DNA of 64,000 nt, taken from positions 6,262,157 to 6,326,156 of the forward strand of contig NZ_ARVW01000001.1 in NCBI RefSeq assembly GCF_000384315.1. The letters run 5' to 3'. The DNA is from Amycolatopsis nigrescens CSC17Ta-90. GTDB lineage: Bacteria; Actinomycetota; Actinomycetes; Mycobacteriales; Pseudonocardiaceae. The first letter of the stretch is position 1. Every line of letters starts with the position of its first letter. The position numbers and the translations under genes are program-made. Of this stretch, positions 8,258-16,085 are shown in pieces. The notes beneath the pieces were generated by a model. That model had not been told where the DNA came from. It saw only the letters and a program-made list of their open reading frames with translations, and made no database searches.

Positions 8258-9334
8258 GTGGACTTCGGGCTGGACGAGACGCAGCGGGAGATCGCCGAGC
8301 TGACGGCGGCCGTGCTGGCCAAGGAGACCGACCCGGGGCAGTCGTGGCGGGCGTTGGCCGACGCCGGGCTGCTCGCCCTCGCCCTGCCGGCCGAACTGGG
8401 CGGGGACGGCCTCGGCGTGGCCGAGGTGGCGATGGTGCTGACCGAGGTCGGCCGGGCCGCCGGGTCGGTGCCCGCTCTGCCCGCACTGGCCGCGCTCGGG
8501 CTGGGCGTGCTGCCGCTGAACCGGCTCGGCAGCCCGGAACAGCGGGCCGCGCTGCTGCCGGGGGTTGCCGCCGGCGAAACGCTGCTCACCGCCGCGGTGC
8601 ACGAACCTTCGAACCCGTTCACCACCCGGCCCGGCACCACCGCGGTGACCGACGGCGGGGTCTGGCGGCTCTCCGGCACCAAGATCGCGGTACCGCACGC
8701 GGACACCGCCGCCCGCATCCTGGTGCCGGCCTCGCTGCCGACCGGCACCGGGATCTTCCTGGTCGACCCGGCCGCGGACGGGGTCGCCTGCACCGCCACG
8801 CACACCTCCGGCGGCGGCACCGAGCATTCCGTCCGGCTGGACGGGGTGGTGGCCACCGAGGCGGAGCTGCTCACCGACTCGCGGCCCGGCGAGGCGATCG
8901 CGGTGCTGCACCGGTACGCGCTGGCCGCCGCGGTGGCGCTGGGCGACGGTGCGCTGGCCGGTGCGCTGGAGCTGACCACCCGGCACGTCGCGAGCCGCGA
9001 GCAGTTCGGCCGCCCGCTGGCCGCGTTCCAGGCGGTGGCGCAGCAGATCGCCGACGTCTACATCACGTCCAGAACCCTGCACCTGGCCGCCCTTTCCGCG
9101 GTCTGGCGGCTCTCGGCCGGTCTCGACCCCGGCCAGGACCTGGAGGTCGCCGCGTACTGGCTGGCCGAGGAGGCGCCCAAGGCGCTGGCGAGCTGCCACC
9201 ATCTGCACGGCGGGCTCGGCGTCGACGTCACCTACCCGCTGCACCGGTACTACGGGCTGGTCAAGGACCTCGGCCGGTTCACCGGGGGCGCGGCGGACCG
9301 GCTGGCCGCGCTGGGCGAGCGGGTGGCGGGGTGA
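8258..9334 (+). CDS. fadE28: Acyl-CoA dehydrogenase ChsE1 (FadE28-like)
   Basis: An acyl-CoA dehydrogenase subunit of 358 residues, shorter than a normal FadE. It has the C-terminal FAD-contact block SREQFGRPLAAFQAVAQQIAD at about 250 and HLHGGLGVDVTYPLHRYYG near 310. The order chsE1-chsE2-chsH2-chsH1-ltp2 matches Rv3544c-Rv3540c, where ChsE1 and ChsE2 form a heterotetramer that dehydrogenates the isopropionyl-CoA side chain. A GTG at 8252 is also in frame, but GTGAGGAG ends right at it. The GTG at 8258, with that Shine-Dalgarno about 6 bases away, is the likelier start. A KstR box precedes it. The stop overlaps a GTG of the next frame (GTGA). Confidence 0.9.
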   Translation: MDFGLDETQREIAELTAAVLAKETDPGQSWRALADAGLLALALPAELGGDGLGVAEVAMVLTEVGRAAGSVPALPALAALGLGVLPLNRLGSPEQRAALLPGVAAGETLLTAAVHEPSNPFTTRPGTTAVTDGGVWRLSGTKIAVPHADTAARILVPASLPTGTGIFLVDPAADGVACTATHTSGGGTEHSVRLDGVVATEAELLTDSRPGEAIAVLHRYALAAAVALGDGALAGALELTTRHVASREQFGRPLAAFQAVAQQIADVYITSRTLHLAALSAVWRLSAGLDPGQDLEVAAYWLAEEAPKALASCHHLHGGLGVDVTYPLHRYYGLVKDLGRFTGGAADRLAALGERVAG

Positions 9335-9339
9335 CCGGC

Positions 9340-10512
9340 ATGGAACTGGAACTCACCGCCGCGCAACGGGAACTGCGGGCCGAGCTGCGCCGCTACTTCG
9401 CCGGGCTGACCACGCCCGAGGAACGGCACGCGCTGCTGCGGGAGCGTCACGGCGGCACCTACCGCGAGATCGTCCGCCGGATGGGCCGGGACGGCTGGCT
9501 CGGCGTCGGCTGGCCGGAGGAGTACGGCGGCCGCGGCTTCGGCGAGATCGAGCAGCACCTGTTCGTGGACGAGGCGGCGCGCGCGGACGTGCAGCTGCCC
9601 TCGGTCACCCTGCAGACCGTCGGCCCCACCCTGCAGGCCTTCGGTACCGAGCGGCAAAAAGCCGACTTCTTGCCCAAGATCCTGGCCGGCGAGGTGCACT
9701 TCGCGATCGGCTACACCGAGCCGGACGCCGGCACCGACCTCGCGTCGCTGCGCACCTCGGCGGTCCGCGACGGCGACGAGTACGTGGTGAACGGGCAGAA
9801 GATCTTCACCACCGGCGCGCACGACGCGGACTACATCTGGCTGGCCGTGCGCACCGACCCGCAGGCGGCCAAGCACCGCGGCATCTCGATCCTGATCATG
9901 GACACCTCGGACCCCGGCTACTCGTGGACGCCGATCATCACCTGCGACGGTGCGCACCACGTGAACGCGACCTACTTCTCCGACGTGCGGGTGCCGGCGG
10001 ACATGCTGGTGGGCAAGGAGAACGAGGGCTGGCGGCTGATCACCACCCAGCTCAACCACGAGCGCGTGATGCTCGGCCCTGCCGGCCGGATCGGCGGGCT
10101 GTACGACCGGGTGCGCGAGTGGGCCGCGGCCAGGACGACCCCGGACGGCACCCCCCTGCTGGAGCTGGCGGACGTGCGCGCCGCACTGGCCGAAACGCTG
10201 GCCGTGACCAGGATCAACGAGCTGCTCAACTGGCAGGTGGCCGCGTCCTCGGCCAGTGCGGCGGTGGAGGTGGCGGACGCGTCGGCCACCAAGGTCTTCG
10301 GCTCGGAACGCATCCAGACGGCGGCAAGGCGGCTGACCGAGCTGATCGGGCGGCACGGCGACGCGAGCGAGCCGTCGACCGCGGAACTCACGGAATGGCT
10401 GGACGTGCTGGCGAAACGAAATCTGGTACTGACCTTCGGCGGCGGGGTCAACGAGATCCAGCGCGAGCTGATCGCCACCGCAGGGCTCGGGCTGCCGAGG
10501 GTGCCGCGATGA
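9340..10512 (+). CDS. fadE29: Acyl-CoA dehydrogenase ChsE2 (FadE29-like)
   Basis: An acyl-CoA dehydrogenase of 390 residues with the classical middle region: VHFAIGYTEPDAGTDLASLRT, VVNGQKIFTTGAHDADYIWLAVRT, and the C-terminal FGGGVNEIQRELIATAGLGLPR. It should pair with ChsE1 in the final side-chain beta-oxidation round, giving the enoyl-CoA that ChsH1-ChsH2 hydrates. Translation may start at GTG 9331, which overlaps the chsE1 stop, or at ATG 9340; I chose the ATG. An unusual detail is that bases 9653-9675, coding RQKADFLP, match 21 of 23 bases of the intergenic GGCAAATAG element found elsewhere here. The stop codon overlaps the start of the next gene (ATGA). Confidence 0.92.
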   Translation: MELELTAAQRELRAELRRYFAGLTTPEERHALLRERHGGTYREIVRRMGRDGWLGVGWPEEYGGRGFGEIEQHLFVDEAARADVQLPSVTLQTVGPTLQAFGTERQKADFLPKILAGEVHFAIGYTEPDAGTDLASLRTSAVRDGDEYVVNGQKIFTTGAHDADYIWLAVRTDPQAAKHRGISILIMDTSDPGYSWTPIITCDGAHHVNATYFSDVRVPADMLVGKENEGWRLITTQLNHERVMLGPAGRIGGLYDRVREWAAARTTPDGTPLLELADVRAALAETLAVTRINELLNWQVAASSASAAVEVADASATKVFGSERIQTAARRLTELIGRHGDASEPSTAELTEWLDVLAKRNLVLTFGGGVNEIQRELIATAGLGLPRVPR

Positions 10513-11474
10513 GCGAGACCATCACCGCGGCCGCCGAACGCGTTGCCGCGCAAGGAGAATCCACGCCAAGGTCGGGCCGCGACCCGGTGAACCAGCCGAT
10601 GGTGCACAACTGGGTGGAGGCGATCGGGGACACCAACCCGGTCTACACCGACCAGGAGTTCGCCGCCCGGACCGTCCACAAGGGACTTGTCGCGCCGCCC
10701 GCGATGGCGCAGGTGTGGACGATGAACGGACTGCACGGCGTGCGCGCGGACGACGACCCGCTCGGCGCCATGATGGCCGTGCTGGACGAGGCCGGGTTCA
10801 CCTCGGTGGTGGCGACCAATTCGGAGCAGACCTACCACCGGTACCTGCGCCACGGTGAGCAGGTGGCGGCCTCCACCCGGCTGGAGAGCGTCGTCGGGCC
10901 GAAGACCACCGCGCTCGGCGAAGGCTGGTTCGTGACCACCAGGACCATCTGGTACGTAGGCGAAGAAGCCGTCGCGGAGATGGTGTTCCGGGTGCTGAAG
11001 TTCCGCCCGCCCGGTGCCGAGCCGGCAGAGCCCACTTCGGAGTCCACTTCGGACAAGATCATCGAAGCTGGCGAGTTGGCCGCCGGGGTGCTCAGGCCGG
11101 TGATCTCGCGGGACACCGAGTTCTTCTGGGCCGGTACTCGCGCCGGCGAGCTGCGGATCCAGCGCTGGGGCGAGACCCTGCGGCATCCGCCGGGCCCGAT
11201 GCCGCCGGACGGCGACCTCAGCCGGGAACCGGACTACCTGGTGGCCAGTGGCCGCGGCACCGTCTACAGCTACGTGGTGCACCACCATCCGAAGGTGCCC
11301 GGCAAGAAGCTGCCGTTCGTGGTCGCGCTGGTCGAGCTGGAAGAGGGTGTGCGGGTGCTCGGCGAGCTGATCGACGCCGATCCCGACGACGTGCGGATCG
11401 GGCAGCCGGTGACCGCGGTGTTCCTGCGGATCGACGACGAACTGACCCTGCCCGCGTGGAAGGTGGCGCTGTGA
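10509..11474 (+). CDS. chsH2: ChsH2: MaoC-like hydratase with C-terminal OB/DUF35 domain
   Basis: A two-domain protein of 321 residues. The N-terminal MaoC hot-dog part (about 25-160) carries VNQPMVHNWVEAIGDTNPVYTD and HKGLVAPPAMAQVW. The C-terminal part (about 190-320) looks like a DUF35 OB-fold: FFWAGTRAGELRIQRWGETLRHPPGPMPP then GTVYSYVVHHHP and PVTAVFLRIDD. In M. tuberculosis ChsH2 pairs with ChsH1 to hydrate 3-oxo-4,17-pregnadiene-20-carboxyl-CoA, and its OB domain binds the aldolase Ltp2; the same three genes are adjacent here. Zinc-finger cysteines common in other DUF35 proteins are absent. It overlaps both neighbours by 4 bp (ATGA, GTGA), indicating tight translational coupling. Confidence 0.92.
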   Translation: MSETITAAAERVAAQGESTPRSGRDPVNQPMVHNWVEAIGDTNPVYTDQEFAARTVHKGLVAPPAMAQVWTMNGLHGVRADDDPLGAMMAVLDEAGFTSVVATNSEQTYHRYLRHGEQVAASTRLESVVGPKTTALGEGWFVTTRTIWYVGEEAVAEMVFRVLKFRPPGAEPAEPTSESTSDKIIEAGELAAGVLRPVISRDTEFFWAGTRAGELRIQRWGETLRHPPGPMPPDGDLSREPDYLVASGRGTVYSYVVHHHPKVPGKKLPFVVALVELEEGVRVLGELIDADPDDVRIGQPVTAVFLRIDDELTLPAWKVAL

Positions 11475-11875
11475 AAGCTGTGAAGCTTTCGGAGGTGACG
11501 GTCGGCACCGAGCTGCCGCCGCTGCGCCTGGAGGTGACCCCGACCATGGTGGTCAGCACCGCGGTGGCGACCAGGGACTTCCAGGACGTGCACCACGACC
11601 GCGACGCCGCGGTCGCCCGTGGCTCCAAGGACATCTTCCTGAACATCCTCACCGACAACGGCCTGGTGCAGCGGTTCGTCACCGACTGGGCGGGCCCGGA
11701 GGCGCTGGTGCGTTCGATCAAGATCCGGCTCGGGGTGCCGTGCTACGCCTACGACACGCTGACCTTCACCGGGCGGGTGGCCGAGCGCGACGGCGCCGAG
11801 CTGGTGATCGAGGTGACCGGCCGGGACAGCCTCGGCGACCACGTCACCGGCACGGTGCGGATCGAGCTGCCATGA
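11471..11875 (+). CDS. chsH1: ChsH1: MaoC-like enoyl-CoA hydratase subunit
   Basis: A single hot-dog MaoC-like subunit of 134 residues. TRDFQDVHHDRDAAVARGSKDIFLNILTDNG (about 35-65) carries the hydratase-type Asp and His residues, which makes this the catalytic partner of ChsH2. It begins at GTG 11471, overlapping the chsH2 stop, and ends in an ATGA overlap with ltp2. In the known complex the ChsH1-ChsH2 heterotetramer adds water across the side-chain double bond before the retro-aldol step. Confidence 0.9.
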   Translation: MKAVKLSEVTVGTELPPLRLEVTPTMVVSTAVATRDFQDVHHDRDAAVARGSKDIFLNILTDNGLVQRFVTDWAGPEALVRSIKIRLGVPCYAYDTLTFTGRVAERDGAELVIEVTGRDSLGDHVTGTVRIELP

Positions 11876-13047
11876 ACCTCTCCGGAAAGGCCGCGATAGC
11901 CGGGATCGGGGCGACCGAGTTCTCCAAGGACTCCGGCCGCAGCGAGCTGCGGCTGGCCGCGGAGGCGGTGCGCGCGGCGCTCGCCGACGCCGGCCTCGAT
12001 CCGTCCGATGTGGACGGACTGGTCAGCTTCACCATGGACGGCAACAGCGAGATCTCGGTGGCAAGGGAACTCGGCATCGGCGAGCTGAGCTTCTTCAGCC
12101 GGATCCACTACGGCGGTGGCGCGGCCGCGGCCACCGTGCAGCAGGCCGCGATGGCGGTGGCCACCGGGGTCGCCGACGTGGTGGTCGCCTACCGCGCGTT
12201 CAACGAGCGGTCCGGGCAGCGGTTCGGCCAGGTCTCCGCGGCCGCGGCGCAGCAGGTGAACACCTCCGGTGTGGACAACAGCTTCCACTACCCGATGGGG
12301 CTGGCCACCCCGGCCGCGACGGTGGCCATGCTGGCCCGCCGCTACCTGCACGACTACGGCGCCACCAGCGAGGACTTCGGCCGGGTGGCGGTGGTGGACC
12401 GGGCGCACGCGGCGACCAACCCGGCCGCCTGGTTCTACGGCAAGCCGATCACGCTGGCCGAGCACCAGGCCTCGCGCTGGGTCGCCGAGCCGCTGCACCT
12501 GCTCGACTGCTGCCAGGAGAGCGACGGCGGGGTGGCGCTGGTGGTCACCAGCACCGAACGGGCACGGGACCTGGCCAGGCCGCCGGCGGTGATCGCCGCG
12601 GCCGCCCAGGGCAGCGGGACCGACCAGTACGTGATGACCAGCTACTACCGCGACGAGCTGGCGGCGCTGCCGGAGATGAGCGTGGTGGGCCGTCAGCTGT
12701 GGGCGCAGTCCGGTTTGCGGCCGTCGGACGTGGACGTCGCTGTCCTCTATGACCACTTCACTCCTTATGTCCTGCTGCAACTGGAGGAGCTGGGTTTCTG
12801 CGGTCGGGGTGAGGCGAAGGACTTCATCGCCGGCGGCACCCTGGAACTGGACGGCGCGCTGCCGCTGAACCCGCACGGCGGCCAGCTCGGCGAGGCCTAT
12901 ATCCACGGCATGAACGGCATCGCCGAAGCGGTCCGCCAGGTCCGCGGGGACGCGGTCAACCAGGTCGCGGAGGTGGAGAACGTGCTGGTCACGGCCGGTA
13001 CCGGGGTGCCGACCAGCGGCCTGCTACTGATGGGTGACCGGACGTGA
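11872..13047 (+). CDS. ltp2: Ltp2: thiolase-like steroid side-chain retro-aldolase
   Basis: A thiolase-superfamily protein of 391 residues of the SCPx/Ltp type. It opens MNLSGKAAIAGIGATEFSK and carries VDNSFHYPMGLATPAATVAMLARRY, LDCCQESDGGVALVVTS, VLYDHFTPYVLLQLEELGFC and LPLNPHGGQLGEAYIHGMNGIAEAV. Ltp2 in mycobacteria and Thermomonospora cleaves 17-hydroxy-3-oxo-pregnene carboxyl-CoA to androstenedione and propionyl-CoA. It is the last gene of a block of five tightly packed genes that carries out the final side-chain degradation. A perfect 16-bp palindrome, 49 bp beyond its stop, may end the transcript. Confidence 0.92.
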   Translation: MNLSGKAAIAGIGATEFSKDSGRSELRLAAEAVRAALADAGLDPSDVDGLVSFTMDGNSEISVARELGIGELSFFSRIHYGGGAAAATVQQAAMAVATGVADVVVAYRAFNERSGQRFGQVSAAAAQQVNTSGVDNSFHYPMGLATPAATVAMLARRYLHDYGATSEDFGRVAVVDRAHAATNPAAWFYGKPITLAEHQASRWVAEPLHLLDCCQESDGGVALVVTSTERARDLARPPAVIAAAAQGSGTDQYVMTSYYRDELAALPEMSVVGRQLWAQSGLRPSDVDVAVLYDHFTPYVLLQLEELGFCGRGEAKDFIAGGTLELDGALPLNPHGGQLGEAYIHGMNGIAEAVRQVRGDAVNQVAEVENVLVTAGTGVPTSGLLLMGDRT

Positions 13048-13095
13048 TCCCTGGTCGGGGCGCTTTCACCTGCTTGACGGCTGGTGCCGTCCGGC

Positions 13096-13111
13096 CGTGA
13101 CCTGTCACGGT
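13096..13111. terminator. Short perfect inverted repeat after ltp2
   Basis: CCGTGAC and GTCACGG flank a CT loop. There is no T-run, so it could be a short actinobacterial terminator for the ltp2 operon or an operator for the DUF5134 transcript. Confidence 0.35.
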
Positions 13112-13146
13112 GGACTGGACAACCGGCACCACGGAGTGAGGCAGCC

Positions 13147-13227
13147 ATGGCGGGCCAGGATCGATTCGGACAGGTCATGACGGACCGAGTGCGCGCGGTG
13201 TTCGTCGTCGAGACCGTGCCGGCTTAG
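13147..13227 (+). CDS. Possible 26-residue small ORF upstream of DUF5134 gene
   Basis: An ATG with GGAGTGAGG 8-16 bases upstream opens a frame of 26 residues (MAGQDRFGQVMTDRV... ending VVETVPA). It stops 8 bp before the GTG of the DUF5134 gene. It could be a leader peptide or a chance frame. I know no homologue, and it is too short to judge from codon use. Confidence 0.25.
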   Translation: MAGQDRFGQVMTDRVRAVFVVETVPA

Positions 13228-13235
13228 CGCTCGCC

Positions 13236-13817
13236 GTGCACACCCCGGTAGTGGTGGGGTGGCTGCTCACCGCGGTCTTCTTGCTGATCACTCTGCCCTG
13301 CGTACGCCGGCTGTCCTCCTTCCAGTACGGACAGCCCGGCCAGTCCGTGCGCGGGCACGACGTCGCCGACCTGATGCTGGCGGTGGCCATGGTGGCGATG
13401 GTCTCCCCGGTGGGCGGCCCGATTCCGGCGGCGGGCTGGCTGGCCGTGCTCGGCGCCGCCGCGCTCTGGTTCCTGTGCACCGGCCTGCGCGCGCGGGAGA
13501 CCAGGGAGACGCGGTCGCAGGCCCTGCACCACGCGGTGTCCGCGCTGGCCATGTGCTACCTGGTCGCCGCCATGCCGCACGGCGGGCACGGGCCATGGCT
13601 CAACATGTCCACAATGGATGTCTCGGGGGATGTCTCGGGCGGGATGGCCTGGCCGGTGGTGGCGGTGCTGACCGGATACTTCGCGGTGGACGCGGTCCGG
13701 CACGGCTTGCTGGCCGTCCGGCCCGGTCCGTCCTCCTCGCCCGGGTTCGTCTCCCGCGCCGTGTTCCGCAGCGTGATGGGGCTCGGCATGGGGTATATGT
13801 TCGTCGCCGCGCTCTGA
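13236..13817 (+). CDS. DUF5134 integral membrane protein
   Basis: A membrane protein of 193 residues with about six hydrophobic segments: near 5-25, 43-62, 67-87, 97-113, 136-155 and 175-193. It looks like DUF5134, an actinobacterial family of unknown function. Histidines and methionines cluster in and beside the membrane segments (RGHDVADLMLAVAM, ALHHAVSALAMCYLVAAMPHGGHG), which hints at metal or copper handling; this is an inference only. The GTG start gives a first helix at the right place. It is followed after 12 bp by the aspartase-like gene, probably co-transcribed. Confidence 0.75.
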   Translation: MHTPVVVGWLLTAVFLLITLPCVRRLSSFQYGQPGQSVRGHDVADLMLAVAMVAMVSPVGGPIPAAGWLAVLGAAALWFLCTGLRARETRETRSQALHHAVSALAMCYLVAAMPHGGHGPWLNMSTMDVSGDVSGGMAWPVVAVLTGYFAVDAVRHGLLAVRPGPSSSPGFVSRAVFRSVMGLGMGYMFVAAL

Positions 13818-13829
13818 AGGGGGTTGGAG

Positions 13830-15734
13830 ATGACCGGTAGGTTCCGGATCGAAGAGGACTCCCTCGGCAGGGTGTCGATCCCCAGCGACGCGTACTACGG
13901 CGTGCAGACCGAACGCGCCAGGCAGAACTTCGCGGTCTCCGGCCAGACCCTCGGCGGGCAGCCGTCGCTGGTCGAGGCGATCGTGCAGGTGAAGAAGGCG
14001 GCCGCGCTGGCGAACCTGGACGTCGGGGTGCTGCGGGAACCGGTCGCCGAAGCCATCTGCCAGGCCGCGGACGAGGTGCACGCGGGCCTGCTCGGCCCGG
14101 AGCAGTTCCCGGTGGACGTGCTCAGCGGCGGCGGTGGCGCGTCGCTCAACGCGAACGTCAACGAGGTGCTGGGCAACCGCGCGAACGAGCTGCTGTGCGG
14201 CCGCCGCGGCAGCGAGTTCGCCCACCCGCAGCACCACGTCAACGCCGGACAGTCCACTTCGGACTCCATCGCGACCGCGGTGAACATCGCGCTGCACTGG
14301 GAGATCCAGCGGCTGCTCGAAGCGGTGGAGCACCTGGCCGAGGTGCTGGAGGAGAAGGTCCTCGAGTACGGCACCGCGGTCCGGCTGTCCAGGACCGGGC
14401 TGCCGGACGCGGTGCCGATCACCTTCGGCCAAACCTTCGGCTCCTACCTGGCGGTGACCAGGCGCGGCATCGACCGGCTCCGCACGGCCGCCGACTCCTG
14501 CCTGGACGTGCCGATGGGCGGCACCATGGTGGGCACCGGGCTCGGGGCCGGGGCCGGCTACCTGGAGCGGATCTACCCGCGGCTGCGGGAGACCACCGGG
14601 CTCGAGCTGCGCCAGCACCCGAACTTCTTCGACGCGCTGCAGAACGGCGACGGGTTCCAGTACGCCTCGACCGTGTTCAAAGCGCTCGCCTGCGGGCTGA
14701 CCAAGATGGCGAAGGACCTGCGCACGCTGGCCGACGGGGACCGGGTCGGCACCGGCATCAGCCTGCCGGTGGTGCAGGCCGGCTCGTCGTTCCTGCCGCG
14801 CCGGGTCGACCCGGTGATGGCCGAGCTGGTGGTGCAGGTCGGCTTCCAGGTGTGCGGGAACGACACGGTGGTCACCATGGCGGTGCAGGGTGCGGAGCTG
14901 GACTTCAACGCGTGGAGCACGGTGATCGCGAAGAACCTGTTCGAGTCGGCGAGGCTGCTCATCCAGGCGATGCCGCTGTTCGCGGACAAGTGCCTGCTCG
15001 GGCTGGAGATCGACACCGAGCACAACCGGCGCGCGGCCGAGCAGTCGCTGGGACTGTCCAGGGTGATCGGGGACGTCTACGGCTACGACGTCGCCGCGCA
15101 GGCGGCGAGGCACGCGGCGGGGCGCGGGCTGTCGGTCAAGGACGCGGTGATCGAGCTGGGCATCGCACCGGCGGGCACCGCGGAACGGCTGCTCGACCCG
15201 GCCGCGCTCGCCGACTCGACGCGCAGCTCGGCCCTGCTCGACGGCCTGGTCGCCGAGCGGCGGGCCGGTACCGCGGAACTGGTCCGCGGCCTCTCGCCGG
15301 AGGCCAGGCTGGCGATCTTCTACACCACCGGCGCGGTGGCGCTGGCGGACAGCGAGATCTCCCAGCAGGAGGAGCAGGCGCTCGCCGCGGTCGGGGACGT
15401 GCTCGGCCTCGCCGGGCTGGCCCCGGTCAGCGAGGTCGGGCTGCCCGCCGACCTCAGCACGCTGGACCGTTCGGAACGGGAGCTGGTCTACGCCTGCGCG
15501 GCCTGGCTGGCCAGCGCCGACTCGGTCACCGACGCCGCCGAGGCGGACCTGCTCAGCAGGCTGCGCGCCGCGCTGAACCTGGACGGGGAGACCGCCGACC
15601 TGCTGCGTGCCAGGGTGGACACGCTGCGCTCGGAGCGCCGGAGGTACCTGTCCCGCGCGGAGCAGCCGCCGTGGTGGGAGGAGTTCGGCGAGCTGCTGCA
15701 CCGGCTCCGCGACAAGGCCTTGCGCGCCGGCTAG
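13830..15734 (+). CDS. Aspartase/fumarase-like protein fused to a TerB-like domain
   Basis: A protein of 634 residues. Residues 1-455 follow class II fumarase/aspartase: YYGVQTERARQNF, NVNEVLGNRANELL, then AHPQHHVNAGQSTSD (131-145) where aspartases read HPNDHVNxxQSTND, and GSSFLPRRVDP (318-328) where the signature is GSSxMPxKxNP. The catalytic serine loop is kept but Lys and Asn are replaced by Arg and Asp. Residues about 488-610 (LSPEARLAIFYTTGAVALADSEISQQEEQALAAVGDVLGL) resemble the helical TerB/DUF533 fold, with its aspartate-rich site and LGL motif. The activity (aspartate to fumarate plus ammonia) is therefore uncertain. ATG 13830 has GAAGGGGG upstream and is preferred over TTG 13824. 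Confidence 0.85.
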   Translation: MTGRFRIEEDSLGRVSIPSDAYYGVQTERARQNFAVSGQTLGGQPSLVEAIVQVKKAAALANLDVGVLREPVAEAICQAADEVHAGLLGPEQFPVDVLSGGGGASLNANVNEVLGNRANELLCGRRGSEFAHPQHHVNAGQSTSDSIATAVNIALHWEIQRLLEAVEHLAEVLEEKVLEYGTAVRLSRTGLPDAVPITFGQTFGSYLAVTRRGIDRLRTAADSCLDVPMGGTMVGTGLGAGAGYLERIYPRLRETTGLELRQHPNFFDALQNGDGFQYASTVFKALACGLTKMAKDLRTLADGDRVGTGISLPVVQAGSSFLPRRVDPVMAELVVQVGFQVCGNDTVVTMAVQGAELDFNAWSTVIAKNLFESARLLIQAMPLFADKCLLGLEIDTEHNRRAAEQSLGLSRVIGDVYGYDVAAQAARHAAGRGLSVKDAVIELGIAPAGTAERLLDPAALADSTRSSALLDGLVAERRAGTAELVRGLSPEARLAIFYTTGAVALADSEISQQEEQALAAVGDVLGLAGLAPVSEVGLPADLSTLDRSERELVYACAAWLASADSVTDAAEADLLSRLRAALNLDGETADLLRARVDTLRSERRRYLSRAEQPPWWEEFGELLHRLRDKALRAG

Positions 15735-15758
15735 TACGTCCCGCTACCGTCTGCTGGT

Positions 15759-16058
15759 ATGAGCGAAGCCGAGCACGCGGATGACTACGAACCCCTCGAC
15801 GCCCGCCTCAACGGAGAGAACTTCATGCAGGCGATGGGCGACCTGTTCCAGGGCGCCCAGTCCTCGGAGAAGGGGGCGAAACCCGACCAGGTGCTCACCC
15901 TGGGCATGGGCAAGCTCCAGGCACTCGGCCTGATGGCGATCTACTACGAGATCCGGCACGGCAACGACCAGCAGGCCAAGCAGACCGCCGCGCTGCGCCG
16001 CCTCACCGAGGAGCTGCACGCGCAGAACGAGATCGCCCGCGCCCGAGAGGGCAAATAG
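15759..16058 (+). CDS. Hypothetical protein, 99 residues
   Basis: A small soluble acidic N-terminus (MSEAEHADDYEPLDARLNG) is followed by helices FMQAMGDLFQGAQ, VLTLGMGKLQALGLMAIYYEIRHG and a polar tail ending AREGK. It may form a helical bundle or coiled coil. I do not recognise a family. It begins 24 bp after the aspartase-like gene, in the same direction. Its last two codons and TAG stop are provided by the GGCAAATAG palindrome that separates it from the convergent chsH3 gene. Confidence 0.6.
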   Translation: MSEAEHADDYEPLDARLNGENFMQAMGDLFQGAQSSEKGAKPDQVLTLGMGKLQALGLMAIYYEIRHGNDQQAKQTAALRRLTEELHAQNEIARAREGK

Positions 16059-16080
16059 CCGACTTTTTGCCCTCTCGGGC
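16041..16080. terminator. Bidirectional hairpin, GGCAAATAG element copy B
   Basis: Arms 16041-16055 (GCCCGAGAGGGCAAA) and 16066-16080 are perfect complements around a 10-base loop. It lies between convergent genes. The TAG at 16056-16058 inside it is the stop of the + strand gene. Confidence 0.8.
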
Positions 16081-16085
16081 GGGGG

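Noticed and set aside
6758..9244. 828-codon minus-strand frame opposite WS/DGAT and chsE1
   Set aside because: Shadow of two well-supported + strand genes; it spans a promoter with a KstR box, which makes a single gene unlikely.
13224..15701. 825-codon minus-strand frame opposite DUF5134 and the aspartase-like gene
   Set aside because: Same kind of GC shadow; composition is biased and no domain can be recognised.
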